A DNA stretch of 46,987 nt from Clostridia bacterium. Lineage in GTDB: Bacteria; Bacillota; Clostridia; Christensenellales; Aristaeellaceae. The stretch is taken from positions 1 to 46,987 of the forward strand of contig CAAGFE010000046.1 of the NCBI GenBank assembly GCA_900769075.1, given 5' to 3'. The position numbers and the translations under genes were made by a program. Shown one piece after another: positions 26,742-34,875 of the stretch; positions within the stretch are counted from its first letter, which is position 1; every line of letters starts with the position of its first letter. Below the pieces are notes generated by a model that did no database searches, was not told the DNA's origin, and saw nothing but the letters and a program-made list of their open reading frames with translations.

Positions 26742-28019
26742 ATGTCAAATTGTGCAATCGTCGGCATCAACTGGGGCGATGAGGGCAAGGGCCGCATGGT
26801 CGATCTGTTCACGCAGGAATACGATGTGGTCATCCGGTATCAGGGCGGCGGCAACGCCGGGCATACCGTCATCAACGAATATGGCAAGTTCGCGCTGCAT
26901 CTGCTGCCCTCCGGCGTGTTCCGCCCGGGCGTGATGAATATCCTGGGCAACGGCGTGGCCCTCGACCCGGAAAACCTGTGGAAGGAAATCCAGCAGGTGA
27001 CCAGCCAGGGCGTGGCCATCACCCCTGACAACCTGCGCATCAGCGACCGCGCCTCCCTCCTGCTGCCCTGGCACCGCCTGCTGGACGAGCTGGAGGAAAA
27101 GCGCCTGGCCGACAAGCAGTTCGGCTCCACCAAGCAGGGCATCGCGCCCTTCTATGCCGACAAGTACGCCAAGAAAACCGTCCTGGCGGGCGAGCTTTTC
27201 TACCCCGAGCACCTGCGCGCCCACCTCACCGACCTGCTGGCGTGGAAAAACCTCACCCTCACCCGCGTATACGGCGCCGCGCCCATCTCCATGGAGGAAA
27301 TCGACGCCTGGCTGGCGAATTACTGCGAGAAGATCAAGCCCTTCATCTGCGATACCGGCGCGCTGCTGCGCCAGGCGCAGAAGGACGGCAAGCGCATGCT
27401 CTTTGAGGCCCAGCTGGGCGCACTGCGCGATCTGGACTACGGCATTCACCCCTACACCACCTCCTCCAACACCACGGCGGCCTTCGCGCCCATCGGCAGC
27501 GGTCTGCCCTCCGCGAGGATTGACCGGGTGGTCGGCGTGGTGAAGGCTTATTCCACCTGCGTGGGCGAAGGCCCCTTCGTGTGCGAGATGTTCGGAGAAG
27601 AAGCCGAGCAGCTGCGGGAGGCCGGTGCGGAATACGGCGCAAAGACGGGCCGTCCCCGCCGGGTTGGCCCCATCGACCTGGTCGCCACCCGCTACGGCGT
27701 GGAGGTTCAGGGCGCAACCGAAATCGCCCTGACCAAGCTGGACGTGCTGTCCGCCATGGCGAGGATCCCGGTCTGCACCCAGTATGAGGTGGACGGCAAG
27801 GCCACCGACAGCTTCCCCTTCCCCGCTGCGCTGGCAGACGCAAAGCCCATCCTGACCTATATGGAGGGCTGGCAGCAGGACATTTCCGCCGTCCGCACCT
27901 GGGAGGAGCTGCCCCCCCAGGCCCGCGCCTATGTGGAATCCATTGAGCAATCCATCGGCTGCCCGATCCGCTATGTGTCCGTGGGCGCGGAACGGGATGC
28001 GTACATTCAGCGCTGGTAA
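26742..28019 (+). CDS. purA: Adenylosuccinate synthetase
   Basis: A 425-residue GTP-dependent enzyme converting IMP and aspartate to adenylosuccinate. The P-loop-like GINWGDEGKGRMVD, the GGGNAGHTV and HLLPSG motifs and the late TRYGVEVQGATEIALTKLD region identify it. The start at MSNCAIVGINWG is preceded by AAAGGGG; upstream codons of the longest frame lie in the carB tail. It precedes purB, the next step towards AMP. Confidence 0.95.
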   Translation: MSNCAIVGINWGDEGKGRMVDLFTQEYDVVIRYQGGGNAGHTVINEYGKFALHLLPSGVFRPGVMNILGNGVALDPENLWKEIQQVTSQGVAITPDNLRISDRASLLLPWHRLLDELEEKRLADKQFGSTKQGIAPFYADKYAKKTVLAGELFYPEHLRAHLTDLLAWKNLTLTRVYGAAPISMEEIDAWLANYCEKIKPFICDTGALLRQAQKDGKRMLFEAQLGALRDLDYGIHPYTTSSNTTAAFAPIGSGLPSARIDRVVGVVKAYSTCVGEGPFVCEMFGEEAEQLREAGAEYGAKTGRPRRVGPIDLVATRYGVEVQGATEIALTKLDVLSAMARIPVCTQYEVDGKATDSFPFPAALADAKPILTYMEGWQQDISAVRTWEELPPQARAYVESIEQSIGCPIRYVSVGAERDAYIQRW

Positions 28020-28051
28020 GCCAGCATACACACCATTTTGACGAAACTGAC

Positions 28052-28114
28052 GGAGGGCGTTTGTCCCGCATGCTCCTGGCAGCCATTTGCGGCTGACTAA
28101 AGGAGTGACCCTCC
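28052..28114 (+). ncRNA. Candidate structured RNA in the purA-purB gap
   Basis: Three nested helices are visible: GGAGGG (28052-28057) with CCCTCC (28109-28114), GCTCCT (28072-28077) with AGGAGT (28101-28106), and CAGCC-ATTTGC-GGCTG (28080-28095). A 14-base stretch bulges on the 5' side. No U-tract follows. It does not match the purine, ZTP or THF riboswitch consensus as I know them. It may be a processing or translational control element for purB, or chance folding in GC-rich DNA. Confidence 0.35.
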
Positions 28115-28132
28115 ATAGAAAGGTTGACCACG

Positions 28133-29548
28133 ATGGAACAGCAATACGAATCCCCCCTGTCCTCCCGGTATGCATCCAAGTACATGCTCCACCTGTTCTC
28201 CGCCGAGAAGCGCATTCAGACCTGGCGGCGGCTGTGGGTCGCCCTGGCCCGGGCGGAGCACACCCTCGGTCTGCCGGTGACGGCGGCGCAGGTTGCCGAG
28301 CTGGAATCCCATGTGGACGATATTGACTTCGACTGCGCCGCAAAGCGCGAAAAGGAAGTCCGCCATGACGTGATGGCCCATGTGTACGCCTACGGTCAGG
28401 TGGCGCCCGGCGCGGCAGGCATCATCCACCTGGGCGCCACCAGCTGCTATGTGACCGACAACGCGGATGTGATCCTTTACCGGGACGCGCTGATCTACCT
28501 GCGGGGCGAGCTGCTGAAGGTCATCGCCAACCTGGCAGACTTCGCCGACAAATACAAGGCCCTGCCCACCCTGGGCTATACCCACTATCAGCCTGCTCAG
28601 CTGGTGACGGTGGGCAAGCGCGCAGCCCTGTGGCTTCAGGACTTCCTCACCGACCTGGAGGAGGTTGACTTCGCCCTGTCCCAGATCAAGTTCCTGGGCT
28701 GCCGCGGCACCACCGGCACCGAGGCCAGCTTTGTGGAGCTCTATGAGGGCGACACGGCGAAAATCGACGAGATGAACCGCCTGATCGCCGGGGAATTCGG
28801 CTTCACGCGCTGCTTTGACGTGTGCGGGCAGACCTATCCCCGCAAGCTGGACAGCCGCATCCTGAACGCCCTGTCCTCCATCGCCCAGAGCTGCTACCGC
28901 ATGGCCAACGACATCCGCCTTTTGCAGCACGACCGCCAGATCGAGGAGCCCTTCGAGAAGAATCAGATCGGCTCCTCCGCGATGGCCTACAAGCGCAATC
29001 CCATGCGCTCCGAGCGCATCTGTTCCCTGGCGCGCTACCTGATGGCGGATGCTTCCAACGCCGCCATGACCGCCTCCACCCAGTGGCTGGAGCGCACCCT
29101 GGATGACAGCGCCAACCGCCGCATCTCCCTGCCCGAGGGCTTCCTGTGCGCCGACGCCATCCTCCGCCTGGCCCAGAACGTCACCGACGGACTGCGGGTG
29201 AATGAGAAGATCATCGAGCGGACGGTGCGGGAATATCTGCCCTTCATCGCCACGGAGAACCTGCTGATGGAGGCCGTCAAGCGCGGCGGAAACCGCCAGG
29301 AGCTGCACGAGGTGATCCGCCGCTGCTCCATGGAGGCCACCGCCCGGATGAAGGAGGGCCTGCCCTGCAATCTGCTGTCCCTGCTGGAGGAGGAGCCCGC
29401 TTTCGGCATGACCGAGGAGGAAATGACGGAGCTGCTCACGCCCGAGAATTACATCGGCCGCTGCCCCGAACAGGTGGATGCGCTGCTCAGCAAGGTGCGT
29501 CCGCTGCTGGCCGGACTGGAGCGCTCCAGCGCGGAGATCAATCTGTAA
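28133..29548 (+). CDS. purB: Adenylosuccinate lyase
   Basis: A 471-residue lyase of the fumarase/aspartase superfamily acting twice in purine synthesis, on SAICAR and adenylosuccinate. The family region GSSAMAYKRNPMRSERI supplies the catalytic serine loop, and HLGATSCYVTDNAD and TLGYTHYQPAQ are typical. The ATG is preceded by GAAAGG; a TTG three codons upstream is possible but less likely. It is the last gene of the operon and is followed by a clear terminator. Confidence 0.95.
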   Translation: MEQQYESPLSSRYASKYMLHLFSAEKRIQTWRRLWVALARAEHTLGLPVTAAQVAELESHVDDIDFDCAAKREKEVRHDVMAHVYAYGQVAPGAAGIIHLGATSCYVTDNADVILYRDALIYLRGELLKVIANLADFADKYKALPTLGYTHYQPAQLVTVGKRAALWLQDFLTDLEEVDFALSQIKFLGCRGTTGTEASFVELYEGDTAKIDEMNRLIAGEFGFTRCFDVCGQTYPRKLDSRILNALSSIAQSCYRMANDIRLLQHDRQIEEPFEKNQIGSSAMAYKRNPMRSERICSLARYLMADASNAAMTASTQWLERTLDDSANRRISLPEGFLCADAILRLAQNVTDGLRVNEKIIERTVREYLPFIATENLLMEAVKRGGNRQELHEVIRRCSMEATARMKEGLPCNLLSLLEEEPAFGMTEEEMTELLTPENYIGRCPEQVDALLSKVRPLLAGLERSSAEINL

Positions 29549-29571
29549 ACTGCCGCGTTATGGCCCTTTCA

Positions 29572-29598
29572 AGCCTTCCCCTTTCGGGAAGGTTTTTT
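29572..29598 (+). terminator. Terminator of the purine operon
   Basis: Stem CCTTCCC/GGGAAGG (29574-29580, 29586-29592) is followed by six T, 23 bases past the purB stop. Confidence 0.9.
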
Positions 29599-29616
29599 GT
29601 TATGCACTTCTCATCT

Positions 29617-29692
29617 GACGCAGAAGGCTCCCTCCGTCATCCCGCAAGCGGGATGCCACCTCCCTCGGTGAGGGAGGCTTAGTTACTGCGTC
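29617..29692. repeat. Palindromic MITE-like repeat
   Basis: Outer arms GACGCAG (29617-29623) and CTGCGTC (29686-29692) enclose the hairpins ATCCCGC-AA-GCGGGAT and CCTCCCTC-GGT-GAGGGAGG. It encodes no protein. The GGCTCCCTC...GAGGGAGGCT theme resembles short palindromic elements widespread in gut Clostridia. Confidence 0.6.
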
Positions 29693-29879
29693 CCCCAGCC
29701 CCCTCGCGGCTGCACCAGAGCCTACACGAGGGCAAATGCGGCGATTCTGCGATGGATTGCTTCCGCGTTCACGCGGAATTCATAGCAATCCTGAGCAGCC
29801 AGAGCCGCCATCCTATGCAGCCGCTTTCCGATGCCTATGGAGCGCGAGGGGGTCCGGGGGAAAAACCACATTTTGCTTT

Positions 29880-30105
29880 TCCCCCGGCGGCTTTACGCCG
29901 CTTTCGACGCGCGAAAGCGGCCTTCTTTCCCCAGGCTTCGCTCGGCGATTGCAAGCAATCGCTGTCGCTCGTCGCGCAAAGCGCGACCTTTTTACGGCCT
30001 GTGAAAGCCTTCGGCTTCCCCAGGCTTCGCTCCGCGATTGCAAGCAATCGCTGTCGCTCGTCGCGCTTCACGCGACCTACGTTTCGACGCGCGAAAGCGG
30101 CCTTT
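29880..30105. repeat. Hairpin-module repeat cluster, copy 2
   Basis: The 49-bp unit seen at 65-203 recurs at 29929-29977 and 30018-30066, 89 bp apart. The TTTCGACGCGCGAAAGCGGCC module appears at about 29902 and 30081, on both sides, and the TTTACGGCCTGTG module at about 29991. The module order differs from copy 1. The intervening sequences are hairpins (GTCGCGC-AAA-GCGCGAC and GTCGCG-CTTCA-CGCGAC). The rest of 29700-29880 shows no gene or clear feature. Confidence 0.75.
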
Positions 30106-30161
30106 TGCCCGCCGCAAACAGAACTTTTTGCCCCCAACAGCGGGTTTCCCAACGGCACGGC

Positions 30162-30190
30162 TTGCCAAATCACTGCATCAATGCTATAAT
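30162..30190 (+). promoter_or_regulatory. alaS promoter
   Basis: TTGCCA (30162-30167), 17-base spacer, TATAAT (30185-30190). A small hairpin, AACAGCG-CTC-CGCTGTT, lies in the 60-base leader. No T-box specifier or antiterminator is present. Confidence 0.75.
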
Positions 30191-30254
30191 AAAGGTTGCG
30201 ATTCTCCGAAACAGCGCTCCGCTGTTCTCACATAACGAAGGGAGTACACTCAGC

Positions 30255-32222
30255 ATGAAGAACATCACCTCCACGCAGCTGCGCGAAATGTTCCAGTCCT
30301 TCATGGAAACCAAGGGACATCATCGCATTCAGTCTGCCTCCATCATCCCCGAAAACGATCCCACCGTGCTGTTCACCACCGCCGGCATGCATCCCCTGGT
30401 GCCCTACCTGATGGGCACGCCCCACCCCGCCGGCACCCGTCTGACCGACGTGCAGAAGTGCATCCGCACCGGCGATATTGACGAGGTGGGCGATGCGTCC
30501 CACTGCACCTTCTTCGAGATGCTGGGCAACTGGAGCCTGGGCGACTACTTCAAGAAGGAAGCGATCAGCTGGAGCTGGGAGTTCCTGACCAGCCCCGAAT
30601 ATCTGGGCCTGGACAAGGACAAGCTGGCCTTCTCCGTCTTTGCCGGTGATGCCGACTGCCCCCGCGATGAGGAAGCCCACGACCTGTGGCGCGCCATGGG
30701 CGTGAAGGAGGAGAACATCTTCTACCTGCCCAAGGAGAACAACTGGTGGGGCCCCGCCGGTCAGACCGGCCCCTGCGGCCCTGACACCGAGATGTTCATC
30801 ATCCGCGATCAGGCCCCCTGCGGCCCGAATTGTTCCCCTGCCTGCTCCTGCGGCCGTTACCTGGAAATCTGGAACGACGTGTTCATGCAGTACAACAAGC
30901 AGAAGGACGGCACCTTCATCCCCCTGGAAAAGAAGAACGTGGACACCGGCATGGGCCTGGAGCGCACCATCTGCGTGCTGAACGGCAAAAAGACCGTGTA
31001 CGAAACCGACGCCTTCACCGGCATCATCGCCAGGATCGCGGAGCTGTCCGGCAAGGAATACGGTCAGGACGAGGCGGTGACCAAGGCCTTCCGCGTGGTG
31101 GCGGATCACCTGCGCACCTCCACCTTCATCCTGGGCGATGACCGCGGCGTGTCCCCCTCCAACACCGACCAGGGATACATCCTGCGCCGCCTGATCCGCC
31201 GCGCCGTGCGCTACGGCATGTCCCTGGGCATGGCGGAGGGCTTCACCGCCGAGATCGCCAAGGTCATCATCGACCAGTACGCCGATTCGTACCCCGAGCT
31301 GACCCGCAATTCCGCCTTTGTGCTGGAGCAGCTCAAGCTGGAGGAGGGCCGCTTCGCCCGCACCCTCCGCCAGGGCGAGAAGGAATTCGAGAAGGTGTAC
31401 AGCAATACCGTCAGCACCCGCGCGCTGCTGGAATCCATCCTGAACGCGGAGGACAAGGCTGCCTTCGCCCGGGAAATGGCCCAGACCAAGAAGCTGCGCC
31501 CCTCCCCCGATATGATGCCCATCATCGAGGCCGCCAACGCCGGGGACGAAAATGCGCTGGTCGCCGCCGTCAACGCCCGCATGGAATCCCTGAACGTGCT
31601 GGACGGCCGCAGCGCCTTCAAGCTCTACGATACCTACGGCTTCCCGATCGAAATGACCATCGAGCTGGCCGCCGAAAATGGCCTGACCGTGGATGAGGCT
31701 GACTTCGCCGAGCGCTTCAAGAAGCATCAGGAATTGTCCCATCAGGGCGCGGAGCAGAAGTTCAAGGGCGGTCTGGCTGACCACAGCGAGCAGACCGCCA
31801 AGCTCCACACCGCGACCCATCTGCTCCACGCCGCCCTGCGCAAGGTGCTGGGCGACGAGGTGGCCCAGAAGGGCTCCAACATCACCGCCGAGCGTCTGCG
31901 CTTTGACTTCTCCTTCGGCCGCAAGATGACCCGCGAGGAGCTGGACGAGGTGGAGCGCCTGGTGAACGTTGCCATCCAGGCCAAGGCCCCCGTGGTGTGC
32001 GAGGAAATGACCGTGCCCCAGGCCAAGGAACAGGGCGCGATCGGCCTGTTCGAGTCCAAGTACGGCGAGAAGGTTCGCACCTACAAGATGGGCGAATATT
32101 CCTTTGAGATCTGCGGCGGCCCCCATGCCGAGAACACCGGCGACCTGGGCTCCTTCAAGATCCTCAAGGAGGAAAGCTCCTCCGCCGGCGTGCGCCGCAT
32201 CAAGGCGGTTATCGGCGGCTGA
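30255..32222 (+). CDS. alaS: Alanyl-tRNA synthetase, short form lacking the C-terminal region
   Basis: A 655-residue class II synthetase charging tRNA-Ala. The catalytic core has FTTAGMHPLVPYL and GMGLERTICVLNG. The editing domain is complete, with zinc ligands in HTATHLLHAALR and CGGPHAENTGD. The protein stops just after the editing domain (RRIKAVIGG), whereas most bacterial AlaRS are about 875 residues with DHHA1/C-Ala oligomerisation and tRNA-elbow domains. No remnant of that region follows; a terminator begins 20 bases later. A cysteine cluster, CGPNCSPACSCG, sits in the catalytic domain. The start is the ATG 10 bases after AAGGGAG. A naturally short lineage is more likely than a recent truncation. 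Confidence 0.9.
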   Translation: MKNITSTQLREMFQSFMETKGHHRIQSASIIPENDPTVLFTTAGMHPLVPYLMGTPHPAGTRLTDVQKCIRTGDIDEVGDASHCTFFEMLGNWSLGDYFKKEAISWSWEFLTSPEYLGLDKDKLAFSVFAGDADCPRDEEAHDLWRAMGVKEENIFYLPKENNWWGPAGQTGPCGPDTEMFIIRDQAPCGPNCSPACSCGRYLEIWNDVFMQYNKQKDGTFIPLEKKNVDTGMGLERTICVLNGKKTVYETDAFTGIIARIAELSGKEYGQDEAVTKAFRVVADHLRTSTFILGDDRGVSPSNTDQGYILRRLIRRAVRYGMSLGMAEGFTAEIAKVIIDQYADSYPELTRNSAFVLEQLKLEEGRFARTLRQGEKEFEKVYSNTVSTRALLESILNAEDKAAFAREMAQTKKLRPSPDMMPIIEAANAGDENALVAAVNARMESLNVLDGRSAFKLYDTYGFPIEMTIELAAENGLTVDEADFAERFKKHQELSHQGAEQKFKGGLADHSEQTAKLHTATHLLHAALRKVLGDEVAQKGSNITAERLRFDFSFGRKMTREELDEVERLVNVAIQAKAPVVCEEMTVPQAKEQGAIGLFESKYGEKVRTYKMGEYSFEICGGPHAENTGDLGSFKILKEESSSAGVRRIKAVIGG

Positions 32223-32241
32223 GTGAATCATCGGAGATAAC

Positions 32242-32281
32242 AGTATGCCCCTGTCCCGCATGAATGGGATAGGGGCATACT
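32242..32281 (+). terminator. alaS terminator, upstream member of a duplicated pair
   Basis: The 16-bp stem AGTATGCCCCTGTCCC/GGGATAGGGGCATACT (one G-U pair) has an 8-base loop and weak U-tract. A copy with a compensating change (GGGACAGG) lies at 32472-32511. Confidence 0.75.
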
Positions 32282-32471
32282 TCAAAGCATCGACAAAGTC
32301 GATGATTTGAAGGCCTTCAAAAAAGGCTGCAAGGCAAGGCGACAAACCTGCAAATGAGGGAGTTTACACGGACGTAAATGACCGAAATTTGCAGGTGCAG
32401 TCAACAAAGCAAGCGTTTTTCTCTGCCTATCGGCAGAGAAAAACGCGGTTGCAGACTTTTTTGATGGTCTG
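32282..32471. repeat. Second hairpin-dense island between duplicated terminators
   Basis: 190 bp of stacked hairpins: CATCGAC-AAA-GTCGATG, GAAGGCCTTC, CCTGCAAAT...ATTTGCAGG, a perfect 15-bp stem GCGTTTTTCTCTGCC-TATC-mirror, and CAGAC...GTCTG. It starts AGCATCGACAAAGT, as does the island at 1680, and ends GATGGTCTGA against GATGGCCTGA there. No gene is present. Confidence 0.7.
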
Positions 32472-32511
32472 AGTATGCCCCTGTCCCGTATGAATGGGAC
32501 AGGGGCATACT
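32472..32511. terminator. Downstream copy of the duplicated terminator
   Basis: A perfect 16-bp stem, AGTATGCCCCTGTCCC with its mirror at 32496-32511. It lies between convergent alaS and scfB and may serve both. Confidence 0.7.
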
Positions 32512-32556
32512 TGATGTCTGCATGAGTCGGGGGCTATATCGTCCCCCGGCCTATTT

Positions 32557-33930
32557 TCATTCGGCGTCCTTGGCCTGACGAGCGGCGCGCTCCCTGGCGT
32601 AAATCGCCATGGCGCATTCCAGGCGCTTGCGCTCCATCTGGCATTCCAGGTCGTAGGGCTGGCTGATGTCCCCATGGAAGGCATGGGCATTGGCGGCGCA
32701 TCCGCCGGAGCAATAGAACCGGGCCCAGCAGTCGCGGCATTTTTCCTTGGTCAGAACGGTGTTGTTCGCAAATTTTTTCTGGATGTCCCGGTCGAAGGTA
32801 TCGTCCAGCACGCTGCCCATGCGGAAGCCGTCGCGGCCCACAAACTGGTGGCAGGGGTAGATGTCGCCATCGGGGGTGACGGCGACGTACTCATTGCCGG
32901 CGCCGCAGCCGGTCAGGCGCTTGCGCAGGCAGGGGCCGCCCTCCAGATCCACCATGAAGTGGAAGAAGTTGAACCACTTGCCGTTGGCGCGGCGGTCGAT
33001 GTAAATCTGGGCCAGGCGCTCGTATTCCTCGCGGATGGCGGGCAGATCCTCCTCGTGGAGGGCGTACTCGCACTTCGGGTCGGTGACCACCGGCTCAATG
33101 GAAAGCTGGTCGAAGCCCTCGTCCGCCAGGAAGAGCACATCGTTGCCGAAGTCCTTGTTATAGCCGGTGAAGGTGCCGCGGATGTAGTATTCCTTATCGC
33201 CGCGGCGCTTGGCAAATTCCTTGGCCTTGGGGGCGATGATGTCATAGCTGCCCTTGCCGTTGACGGTGGGGCGCATGCGGTCGTGAACCTCCGGGCGGCC
33301 GTCCATGGAAATCACCACATTGTGCATTTCCTTGTTCAGGAAGTCGATGATTTCATCGTTCAGCAGCACGCAGTTGGTGGTGGTGGTGAACTTGAACTTC
33401 TTGTTCTTCTCCTTCTCGATGGAGCGGCCGTATGCCACCAGCCGCTTCATGACCTCGAAATTCATCAGCGGTTCGCCGCCGAAGAAGTCCACCTCCAGGT
33501 TGACGCGCTTGCCGGAGTGTTCCACCAGCCAGTCCAGCGCGGCCTTGCCGACCTCATAGGGCAGGAGCTTGCGCTCGCCCATGCAGAAGTCGCCCGTGGC
33601 GGCGAAGCAGTATTTGCAGCGCAGGTTGCAGTCATGGGCGGTGTGGAGGCACATGGCCTTGATGGTGCCCGGATCGCGGATCTGCTCCACGTCGTCGTAG
33701 TTATCGGGGGCATTCAGCGCGCCGATTTCCTCCAGCTGCTGCAGCTCCCCGATCACCTCGTCCAGCTCCCGGGCGGTGTATTTCTCCGCAAGGGCGGCCT
33801 TGATTTCCTCCGGCGTGCGGTCATTCCACAGTTCCAGCACGTCATAGGCCAAATCGTCGATGGCATGCACGGCGCCGCTGCCCACGTCCAGCAGCATCGG
33901 CTGGCCCACCGCTTTGAAGGTATGGATCAT
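32557..33930 (-). CDS. scfB: SCIFF peptide maturase, radical SAM/SPASM
   Basis: A 457-residue enzyme expected to install thioether crosslinks in the SCIFF peptide. An N-terminal peptide-recognition (RRE-like) region occupies about residues 1-90. The radical SAM cluster motif is CNLRCKYC near residue 104, followed by the FFGGEPL motif. The C-terminal SPASM domain carries auxiliary-cluster cysteines in GCGAGNEYVAVTPDGDIYPC and CRDCWARFYCSGGC. AGGAGG lies 8 bases before the ATG. The SCIFF precursor lies immediately upstream, a conserved pairing in Clostridia. Confidence 0.95.
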   Translation of the reverse strand: MIHTFKAVGQPMLLDVGSGAVHAIDDLAYDVLELWNDRTPEEIKAALAEKYTARELDEVIGELQQLEEIGALNAPDNYDDVEQIRDPGTIKAMCLHTAHDCNLRCKYCFAATGDFCMGERKLLPYEVGKAALDWLVEHSGKRVNLEVDFFGGEPLMNFEVMKRLVAYGRSIEKEKNKKFKFTTTTNCVLLNDEIIDFLNKEMHNVVISMDGRPEVHDRMRPTVNGKGSYDIIAPKAKEFAKRRGDKEYYIRGTFTGYNKDFGNDVLFLADEGFDQLSIEPVVTDPKCEYALHEEDLPAIREEYERLAQIYIDRRANGKWFNFFHFMVDLEGGPCLRKRLTGCGAGNEYVAVTPDGDIYPCHQFVGRDGFRMGSVLDDTFDRDIQKKFANNTVLTKEKCRDCWARFYCSGGCAANAHAFHGDISQPYDLECQMERKRLECAMAIYARERAARQAKDAE

Positions 33931-34015
33931 CCTGGTATCCTCCTACATGGTCAGGTTCGGTATCTTCGTATCGCGGCGGAGGGGGATACCTCTGCGGCCG
34001 CGCATCATACACAGC

Positions 34016-34049
34016 AAAAAAGGGCAGCGCAAACAGCTCCGCCCTTTTT
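34016..34049 (-). terminator. Terminator between the SCIFF gene and scfB
   Basis: On the minus strand AGGGCGGAGC...GCGCTGCCCT forms a stem followed by six T. It sits between precursor and maturase, so partial read-through would give more precursor than enzyme. Confidence 0.8.
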
Positions 34050-34077
34050 CAGGGTTGCCCCGCGGGAATCAGCCTCA

Positions 34078-34278
34078 TTACTTGCGGCTGAAGTTGCGGT
34101 TCAGCTTGCCCTCGTTGTTGCCCAGCACGTCGCTGTTTTCCTTGTTGGCGCAGCTCTGATTGGCCACGGTGCAGCTGGTCTTGCAGGCAGACTGGCAGGA
34201 GGCCTGGCACTCGCCGCAGCCGCCATGCACCAGGGAGTCCTTCAGGCAAGGCTTCTGGATGGTGTCGATATGCTTCAT
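34078..34278 (-). CDS. scfA: SCIFF ranthipeptide precursor with C-terminal extension
   Basis: A 66-residue RiPP precursor of the six-cysteines-in-forty-five family. The core shows Cys21, 24, 28, 32, 36 and 43 within GGCGECQASCQSACKTSC and TVANQSC. The N-terminal MKHIDTI leader start is typical. Two oddities: an additional Cys11 in the leader, and a polar tail of about 20 residues after NQSCANKE (ending NRNFSRK), where family members usually stop near residue 46. The start uses GGAGG 9 bases upstream; an ATG three codons earlier lies on top of that site. The biological role of SCIFF is not established. Confidence 0.93.
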   Translation of the reverse strand: MKHIDTIQKPCLKDSLVHGGCGECQASCQSACKTSCTVANQSCANKENSDVLGNNEGKLNRNFSRK

Positions 34279-34314
34279 AAGAATCATCCTCCATGTTATT
34301 TGGGGTTATAAGAC

Positions 34315-34343
34315 ATTATACACGATATTTCGCGGTATTGCAA
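34315..34343 (-). promoter_or_regulatory. SCIFF promoter
   Basis: Minus-strand TTGCAA (34338-34343), 17-base spacer, perfect TATAAT (34315-34320), about 37 bases before the precursor start. Confidence 0.75.
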
Positions 34344-34374
34344 TCATTTTGGAAAAAAATCGGCGTGAAATGGT

Positions 34375-34770
34375 TCACAGGTTGCTCAGAATCATGCCGA
34401 TGATGCCGCCCCCGGCCACGCCCATGCCCAGATCCGCGAGATAGGCGGTGACGGGGGCGCCTTGTCCGGAGAGCAGCGCGTACAGGCCCACGCCGCTGGC
34501 CATGTAGAGCAGGCCCACCAGCGCGCCCTTGAGCAAGCCGCCCTCGAAGCCGCGCCCGACACAGACATACACCCCCACGCCGATGGACACCAGCTTCAGC
34601 ACCTGATTGACGATGCGCACCACGTTCTCCGCCGGGCGGAGCCACTGCATCAGCAGCGCAAACACGGCGACCCCGGCTACCGTGACCAAAACGGCCATGC
34701 CCAGCCCCTTCAAGATGCGCAGCCACACGGGAGATGCGCCGCTTCGGGCGCGTCGAACGGTTTGTGTCAT
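34375..34770 (-). CDS. TIGR04086-family membrane protein
   Basis: A 131-residue protein with a basic N terminus (TQTVRRARSG) and four hydrophobic segments at about 18-42, 58-73, 79-98 and 108-130, ending in GGGIIGMILSNL. It matches the YrzE/TIGR04086 group, whose members lie beside the SCIFF locus in many Clostridia; function unknown. AAGGAGG lies 8 bases before the ATG. It precedes the SCIFF gene on the same strand, but that gene has its own promoter. Context suggests, without proving, a role in export of or immunity to the SCIFF product. Confidence 0.85.
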   Translation of the reverse strand: MTQTVRRARSGASPVWLRILKGLGMAVLVTVAGVAVFALLMQWLRPAENVVRIVNQVLKLVSIGVGVYVCVGRGFEGGLLKGALVGLLYMASGVGLYALLSGQGAPVTAYLADLGMGVAGGGIIGMILSNL

Positions 34771-34875
34771 GCGGATCCCCTCCTTGTCCCTGTGAGAAGG
34801 TATGCGCCATCCGCTGCCGATATGACGGGGCCTTCAGCCTTTGCCGGAACGATAGACTTTTTCCTGCTTTCATGC

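Noticed and set aside
30191..30254. T-box leader before alaS
   Set aside because: The leader is only about 60 bases, with a single small hairpin and no T-box sequence or antiterminator.
29736..30254. N-terminal extension of alaS through the repeat cluster
   Set aside because: The frame crosses palindromic repeats and the promoter; the ATG at 30255 has a ribosome site and starts a normal AlaRS N terminus.
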